From GCA-002841655 sp964446775 (GTDB lineage Bacteria > Patescibacteriota > Patescibacteriia > Patescibacteriales > UBA12465), in NCBI GenBank assembly GCA_964446775.1, contig CAYURA010000016.1, positions 1 through 17,183 on the forward strand: a stretch of DNA of 17,183 bases, given 5' to 3'. A program made the position numbers and the translations under genes. This document shows, in pieces, positions 14,101-17,183 of this stretch (positions within the stretch are counted from its first letter, which is position 1; each line of letters opens with the position of its first letter). The notes beneath the pieces are model-generated. The model saw only the letters and a program-made list of their open reading frames with translations. It had not been told where the DNA came from and searched no databases.

Positions 14101-14479
14101 AAACAGCCATTAAGATTAGTCTTGGTAGCCATTTCTTGTAATTATAAGACTCAATATGCAATATTGTTGCAAAAGAGATTATTAATAAAATAACAACAAA
14201 AAACATGTTTGATAAATCACGCACAACTTCCCAGCCATTCTTAACTGCTTCAGGGCTAATAAAGTCTTGATACTGAGCTATCGCCAAAAGAACCCTCATT
14301 ACTAAAATTACAATTTGCCCCACCGCCCAAATTAAAGCGCCTAATATACCACCAATAATATCACTAACCCAATTAGCATAAACTGGCTGAGCAATTAAAA
14401 AACTGCTAAGCACTACTAAGAGTGCTACAGCAATAATTTTTTTATTAACTTTAAATTTTAACTTTGCGTTTAAACGCAT
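11183..14479 (-). CDS. Large VirB6/TrbL-like polytopic membrane protein with long soluble C-terminus and HExxHxxGxxD motif
   Basis: This is a 1098-aa protein. A signal-like hydrophobic segment (about 14-35, ending VYA) is followed by several membrane segments (about 41-68, 90-108, 116-144, 180-226, 246-265, 312-330). The segment with W83, R87, D88 and N91 before a long hydrophobic stretch, followed by ILMAVLINFSK, is typical of VirB6/TrbL-like channel proteins of CPR type IV systems. Residues about 345-440 are Ala/Gly-rich then strongly basic. Residues about 472-508 form a glycine-zipper hydrophobic stretch. The remaining 590 residues are soluble and low in hydrophobicity. Within this part, H887-E-A-V-H891-K-G-G894-I-E-D897 matches the metzincin-type zinc site HExxHxxGxxD, with EGLAEG directly following. 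No proteolytic activity is established. It sits 26 nt after the 207-aa gene and 27 nt before the 337-aa gene in one operon. Confidence 0.88.
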   Translation of the reverse strand: MRLNAKLKFKVNKKIIAVALLVVLSSFLIAQPVYANWVSDIIGGILGALIWAVGQIVILVMRVLLAIAQYQDFISPEAVKNGWEVVRDLSNMFFVVILLIISFATILHIESYNYKKWLPRLILMAVLINFSKTICGLLIDIAQVVMLTFVNSFRDIAGGNFVEMLGIKAAVTAADGGAWNIIGAYILGLIYIIIALVVLTTMTMILAMRIVMIWIYVVLSPLAYLLQAFPGGAQYASKWWKGFTENLIVGPVLAFFIWLSFATLQTNTGPNFEEHLATTKDDQNIEFISSADNEDLTADAPSNGSEASKPSVLIKFIMGVGMLIGGMKMAQEAGGAAGSIAGKGMAKINKMASSVTSGAGNFAKNRAKGAGRVAGMTALGLASGAAQKLGKTKVAKKMGVSSSLSKIGDVGLDLKKDLREDHRKRKVGKRKKFLRSMGASDETADKFANTFRSNRKGDKEDDKDKRRSQAVANVSSSAIIGASLGSFVAPVLGTAIGGALGAGFGLLQKFTGNKRDNAVRGAKEEVNKKQDNLVKVQNEYTKELADNNGNEQAPDVVKAKAKLTESQLGVKGAKENLKITEGKGESFTASINRFLDQFAAGFTGLTSEAAEDMAKDNQFGRNQVDRMAKNTSYLAGADKGAIGSSSGQTARHKSVVTQLTNPDNRDAPQARANLETEINSYDHNARPNPAFVEKLNLLSENIAASDKAGDDVSSLAGIIAALDGQAGKIGDSDKLNTYENHRENAISYRKTDQQGQQGDGKLYVDSMGGGEKGELKEGHEAVGLDFNKLQEQGFAVDASAEGFFVEPKDMAQFGAALSQLINEARGKLEEAHNNNEISDDDYTKKSASFDRADEKIKDGSFNDSGMMAINSASANFGRQAKLTSVYHEAVHKGGIEDEGLAEGIAVALMNAKLYGRNAETGGSHISEITELAKAMKEGGSSNDDILKAMSANIADRSKNEAGSRAKKVLEMEQGKALTQTEELKREVEGTSTTGEGKEGAGEEGADKLVEQKIDLTELNATFKEFKEFIGRIDPSGGQNYSGAFASIQQAIKSGDAGQMKALGAIGRILKDTKPGPVELDSALVSVLQQLTQVTQDKE

Positions 14480-14505
14480 AGATTATAGATAAAAAAATAA
14501 TTATT

Positions 14506-15129
14506 CTATATATTTTTCGTAAACATTGATTTTAAAAGATTTTCTACCCAACTCCACGCAAGTCCAAATAACTGAGCAGCAACTGCCAATGGATTATTGA
14601 CTGCTTCAGCTAAGAGAGAAATGAATGAGGCAATTAAAAGAAAAATAAAAAACCAAATAACACTAAGAAACAAAACGAGCATTATTATTAGTATGCTATA
14701 TTTACGACCCACCTTATCTCGCTCTGCCACGGTCATACCTGGCTTCTCTCTCATCTCTGAACCTAAGGGGGCAAAAAGTCTATTACCTAAAATATTTTTC
14801 ACGAACATGTGGAAATACACATACAATGAAGAGATCCCCCAAGAAGAAAGAAAAATCCTCCCATATAACGTAGTTTTCAATAATTTACTGGTGCCAAAAC
14901 TAAGACTTGTTTCAGATTCTGGTCCTTTTTTCTCTTCTTGTTCGTTTATGGCTGTCCTTTTCGCCTCAGCCGGGCTAACTGCATTGTAACCGCCCCCTTC
15001 ATTTGCATTTTCACCTCTTTGCGCCATTATAATATTACCCTCTAACTCAGCTGGCTCATCAGTTGATTCATCAGCTTCATTAGCTGGTGGATTTCGATTT
15101 TGCAAAAGCTGATCATTGACTGAAGCCAT
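14506..15129 (-). CDS. Membrane protein at the head of the VirB6 operon, unknown function
   Basis: This is a 207-aa protein. The first 75 residues are polar, acidic and probably disordered. An amphipathic or hydrophobic segment lies at about 94-112 (IFLSSWGISSLYVYF), followed by a short charged loop (about 123-143), a strong long hydrophobic helix (about 144-175), and a moderately hydrophobic C-terminal helix (about 179-200) before a basic end. I do not recognise a named family. Its position directly before the VirB6/TrbL-like gene (26 nt) suggests a small membrane partner of the channel; this is inferred from context. The first ATG at 15129 is used, with no Shine-Dalgarno sequence. A TATAAT about 27 nt upstream suggests that it is the first gene of the operon. 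Confidence 0.8.
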   Translation of the reverse strand: MASVNDQLLQNRNPPANEADESTDEPAELEGNIIMAQRGENANEGGGYNAVSPAEAKRTAINEQEEKKGPESETSLSFGTSKLLKTTLYGRIFLSSWGISSLYVYFHMFVKNILGNRLFAPLGSEMREKPGMTVAERDKVGRKYSILIIMLVLFLSVIWFFIFLLIASFISLLAEAVNNPLAVAAQLFGLAWSWVENLLKSMFTKNI

Positions 15130-15155
15130 AAAAATATATTAAAACCATTAATTAC

Positions 15156-15184
15156 ATTATAGCCTAAACAAGATAATTTTAAAA
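15156..15184 (-). promoter_or_regulatory. Candidate promoter of the VirB6 operon
   Basis: On the minus strand a perfect TATAAT (15161-15156) follows a weak -35 TTTTAA (15184-15179, 3 of 6) by 17 bp. Transcription would start near 15149, about 20 nt before the ATG at 15129. A second minus-strand TATAAT at 15223-15218 has an even weaker -35 (TTTCTT) and would give a longer leader. The call rests on the perfect -10 and its position. Confidence 0.4.
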
Positions 15185-15249
15185 CTAATAAGTCGCTAAT
15201 AAATTATTGTTAATAAAATTATACACTAAAAAAAATAATAAAGAAAGAA

Positions 15250-15269
15250 AATAAAGGAGAATAAAGGAG
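15250..15269. repeat. Tandem 10-nt direct repeat in a purine-rich tract
   Basis: AATAAAGGAG occurs twice in tandem (15250-15259, 15260-15269) inside an almost pure purine (A/G) run from about 15232 to 15286. It lies in the divergent region between the 207-aa gene and gltX. AGGAG resembles a Shine-Dalgarno core, but the nearest ATG downstream (15288) is about 20 nt away and opens only an 11-codon frame, so a ribosome binding role is not supported. Confidence 0.5.
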
Positions 15270-15334
15270 AAAAAGAAAATAAAACAGATGCTTTTAATTA
15301 TTCAACGCCCTTTCAATTTATGATAAACATTTCA

Positions 15335-15357
15335 ATAAAAACCTCTATAAAAACCTC
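15335..15357. repeat. Tandem 11-nt direct repeat upstream of the gltX promoter
   Basis: ATAAAAACCTC occurs at 15335-15345 and 15347-15357, a 12-bp period with one base between. The second copy ends 5 nt before the candidate -35 of gltX at 15363. The arrangement parallels the 13-nt tandem repeat in front of the promoter at 2990, although the sequences differ. It could be a regulator site or a slippage duplication. Confidence 0.5.
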
Positions 15358-15362
15358 CAGTC

Positions 15363-15391
15363 TTTACATTTAACAACTAGTTAGTTAAAGT
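15363..15391 (+). promoter_or_regulatory. Candidate gltX promoter with internal dyad
   Basis: TTTACA (15363-15368, 5 of 6) and TAAAGT (15386-15391, 4 of 6) are spaced by 17 bp, giving a start near 15398 and a leader of about 16 nt to the ATG at 15414. The spacer holds an imperfect dyad, TTAAC (15370-15374), the palindrome AACTAGTT (15375-15382), then GTTAA (15384-15388). A perfect 12-bp palindrome AGCTTATAAGCT (15393-15404) lies at the predicted transcription start. Either could be an operator; neither matches one I know. Confidence 0.5.
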
Positions 15392-15413
15392 TAGCTTATA
15401 AGCTTAAAATAAT

Positions 15414-17081
15414 ATGATTAATGGATTAACCACTATTATCAATCAAATATTTCCCACCGACCTAGAAGATGAGTCAATAATATTGAATCGCTATCCAAAA
15501 CGGGAAATACCAGAAACTGCCATGGTAACTAGAATTGCCCCCAGTCCAACTGGCTTTGTTCATCTAGGCAGCCTTTATGCTGCTCTCATATCTGAACGCT
15601 TTGCTCATCAAACAAACGGCATTTTTATTCTACGCATTGAGGATACAGATAAAAAAAGAGAAGTAATTGGCACAGCCAATCTTTTTGCAAGTACCTTAGA
15701 ACAATACCGCCTAAAAATAGATGAGGGTTTGTTAGCTAATGGTCAAGAAAAAGGTAATTATGGTCCATATAGACAAAGTGAGCGAGCAGAGATATATCAA
15801 TCTTTAGCTAAAAAATTATTACTAAAAGACCAAGCCTATCTTTGCTTTGCTAGTCCTGAGGAATTAGAAACTATTAGGACCAAGCAAGAAGCCTTAGGAG
15901 AACGTAGCGGCTATTACAACCAATTTGCCCTTTGGCGAAATAGAAGTTTGGATGATATTAACGAAGCTCTAAATAAAGGATTAAAACCAGTGATTCGCCT
16001 TAAATCAACTGGCAATTTTAATAATCGAATAAAAATTAATGATTTAATCTTAGGTAACCGAGAGCTTCCCTGCAATGATCAAGATATCATTCTCATCAAG
16101 GCTGATGGACTACCAACCTATCATTTCGCCCATGCCGTCGACGACCACTTAATGGGCACCACTCACGTCATTAGAGGTAATGAATGGTTTCCTTCACTGC
16201 CTTTACACTTAGAGCTATTCCAAGCTCTAGGTTTTAAAGCTCCCCAATATGCTCATTTAGCTCCAATCCAAAAATTAGCTGACGGCAAAAAAAGGAAGCT
16301 TAGTAAACGGCATGACCCAGAATCAAATTTGGAATACTTTAATGTAATTGGCTATCCTAAAGAAGCATTAATTGAATATCTACTTAACTTAGCTAATTCC
16401 AATTTTGAAGACTGGCGCCGAACAGAAGCTAATTTAGGCTACCAGGAATTCAAATTAAGTTGGAAAAAATTAGCTAAATCTAATGGGCCACTATTTGATA
16501 TTAAAAAGCTAGACAATATTAGCAAAGAAATAATCTCTAGACTTGATGCCCAAGCTATCTACCAAGAAGTTTTATCCTGGGCTAAATCATATAAACAAGA
16601 TACTCTAATTAAAATCTTAGAAAGCGATCCAGATTATGTGCTTTCTATTCTCAATATTGAAAGAGCTGGAGCTATTAAACCCAGAAAAGATTTAAGTAAA
16701 TGGTCAGAGTTAGAACATGAAATTAACTATTTCTATGCACCAGTAATAGCTATTAATCAAGAGCTCCTATCAAATACTTTAAAACAATTAAATGGCGTCA
16801 AACCAAAAGATATTATTCAAGATTTCTTAGCAACTTATAGCCTGGAAGATAATCAAGAAATCTGGTTTGAGAAATTAAAGAAAGTCGGTCTTAGATATGG
16901 CTTTGCTCCCAGTCTAAAAGAATATAAACAAGCTGAGAGTAAGTATAAGGGACAAATAGGTACAATCGCCCAACTATTACGTCTCCTGCTCACTGGACGC
17001 CAACAAAGCCCCAATTTAGCTGAAATAATGAGAGTCTTAGGAGAGAAAAGAATAAAAGAAAGATTAAAAGTTCACTTTTAA
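15414..17081 (+). CDS. gltX: Glutamyl-tRNA synthetase (class I), long form
   Basis: The enzyme charges tRNA-Glu with glutamate in the cytoplasm and, in organisms lacking GlnRS, often also tRNA-Gln for GatCAB amidation. At 555 residues it is longer than the usual 470-490. The HIGH-type motif is HLGS (50-53), within APSPTGFVHLGS; IEDTD follows; the KMSKS-type motif is KLSKR (295-299). The C-terminal anticodon-binding region is helical (about 370-555). A 40-residue N-terminal extension (with FPTDLED and a YPKR element before VTRIAPSPTG) precedes the catalytic fold. A similar extension occurs in clostridial-type GltX, so the ATG at 15414 is preferred over the internal ATG at codon 37 (15522). It is divergent from the secretion operon and appears to be a single-gene unit here. 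Confidence 0.97.
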   Translation: MINGLTTIINQIFPTDLEDESIILNRYPKREIPETAMVTRIAPSPTGFVHLGSLYAALISERFAHQTNGIFILRIEDTDKKREVIGTANLFASTLEQYRLKIDEGLLANGQEKGNYGPYRQSERAEIYQSLAKKLLLKDQAYLCFASPEELETIRTKQEALGERSGYYNQFALWRNRSLDDINEALNKGLKPVIRLKSTGNFNNRIKINDLILGNRELPCNDQDIILIKADGLPTYHFAHAVDDHLMGTTHVIRGNEWFPSLPLHLELFQALGFKAPQYAHLAPIQKLADGKKRKLSKRHDPESNLEYFNVIGYPKEALIEYLLNLANSNFEDWRRTEANLGYQEFKLSWKKLAKSNGPLFDIKKLDNISKEIISRLDAQAIYQEVLSWAKSYKQDTLIKILESDPDYVLSILNIERAGAIKPRKDLSKWSELEHEINYFYAPVIAINQELLSNTLKQLNGVKPKDIIQDFLATYSLEDNQEIWFEKLKKVGLRYGFAPSLKEYKQAESKYKGQIGTIAQLLRLLLTGRQQSPNLAEIMRVLGEKRIKERLKVHF

Positions 17082-17183
17082 AAACAGATAGCTCCAATTA
17101 CTAAGAAGCTTAATCTTAAATACTTAAAACAAGGCTTCAAACCAAAAATTCGCCATATCCTTAAACAGCTCCAAAGATCTTTA
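17082..17183. other. Short tail after gltX with no supported feature
   Basis: The last 102 nt contain no hairpin terminator, tRNA or start codon that I can support. The gltX frame stays open after the stop for the remaining 34 codons, and a minus-strand frame is also open from the window edge to near 17079. Neither shows a recognisable protein. Confidence 0.4.

Noticed and set aside
14480..14487. Minus-strand TATAAT upstream of the VirB6-like gene
   Set aside because: It ends immediately before the ATG, too close for a -10 element; the 26-nt gap fits an operon.
15288..15323. ATG after the AAGGAG repeats as a possible leader peptide
   Set aside because: The AGGAG is about 20 nt from the ATG and the frame is only 11 codons with no attenuator-like structure or codon bias.
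17082..17183. Frames left open after gltX on both strands
   Set aside because: About 34 codons without a start codon or recognisable motif; open frames of this length are expected by chance.
1..17183. CRISPR arrays, insertion sequences, attachment sites
   Set aside because: No regularly spaced repeats, transposase or integrase frames, or duplicated tRNA ends were seen; the only direct repeats are 10-14-nt pairs.

Overview
This AT-rich window (GC judged by eye to be in the mid-30s) looks like chromosome from a Patescibacteria/CPR bacterium. The reasons are the combination of a PrgI-like protein, a TraC-like domain protein, a VirB4 ATPase and a very large VirB6/TrbL-like membrane protein, helical proteins of a type I associate with CPR genomes, compact minus-strand operons, and start codons with no convincing Shine-Dalgarno sequence. 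TGG encodes Trp and TGA is used as a stop (for example at the end of radA), so the SR1/Gracilibacteria code is not in use. The lineage is inferred from gene content, not from a marker gene.

Left part (1-3370): tRNA-Ser(GCU) lies on the minus strand. It is followed by a two-TM membrane protein (212-736, +), a tRNA-Arg with the unusual anticodon GCG and its own strong promoter (754-825, +), a perfect 12-bp hairpin, recG (877-2940, +), and a small basic unknown protein (3034-3303, +) behind a good sigma70-type promoter preceded by a 13-nt tandem repeat. A hairpin terminator at 3335-3367 separates these genes from the convergent radA.

Central part (3389-15129, all minus strand): two consecutive transcription units encode a type IV secretion-like apparatus. 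The upstream unit (15129 down to 10142) has a 207-aa membrane protein, a 1098-aa VirB6/TrbL-like protein and a 337-aa helical protein, and ends at a hairpin terminator (10086-10120). The downstream unit (9953 down to 3389) has a 514-aa helical protein, PrgI (VirB3-like), a TraC-like protein, the VirB4 ATPase, a single-TM protein of possible VirB8-like architecture, and radA as the last gene. Spacings in this second unit are -4 to +8 nt. The 514- and 337-aa proteins share an N-terminal domain of about 86 residues. No relaxase, VirD4 coupling protein or pilin is present in the window.

Right part (15130-17183): a 284-nt divergent intergenic region carries short tandem repeats and promoter candidates, followed by gltX (15414-17081, +) with a clostridial-type N-terminal extension. 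The last 102 nt hold no supported feature.

Most interesting points: (i) the long soluble C-terminal part of the VirB6-like protein contains HEAVHKGGIED, an exact match to the metzincin-type zinc motif HExxHxxGxxD; (ii) the recombination/transformation helicase gene radA sits 3 nt behind the secretion genes; (iii) paralogous, otherwise unassigned N-terminal domains occur in both secretion operons; (iv) a tRNA-Arg(GCG) carries C at position 55 of the T-loop.
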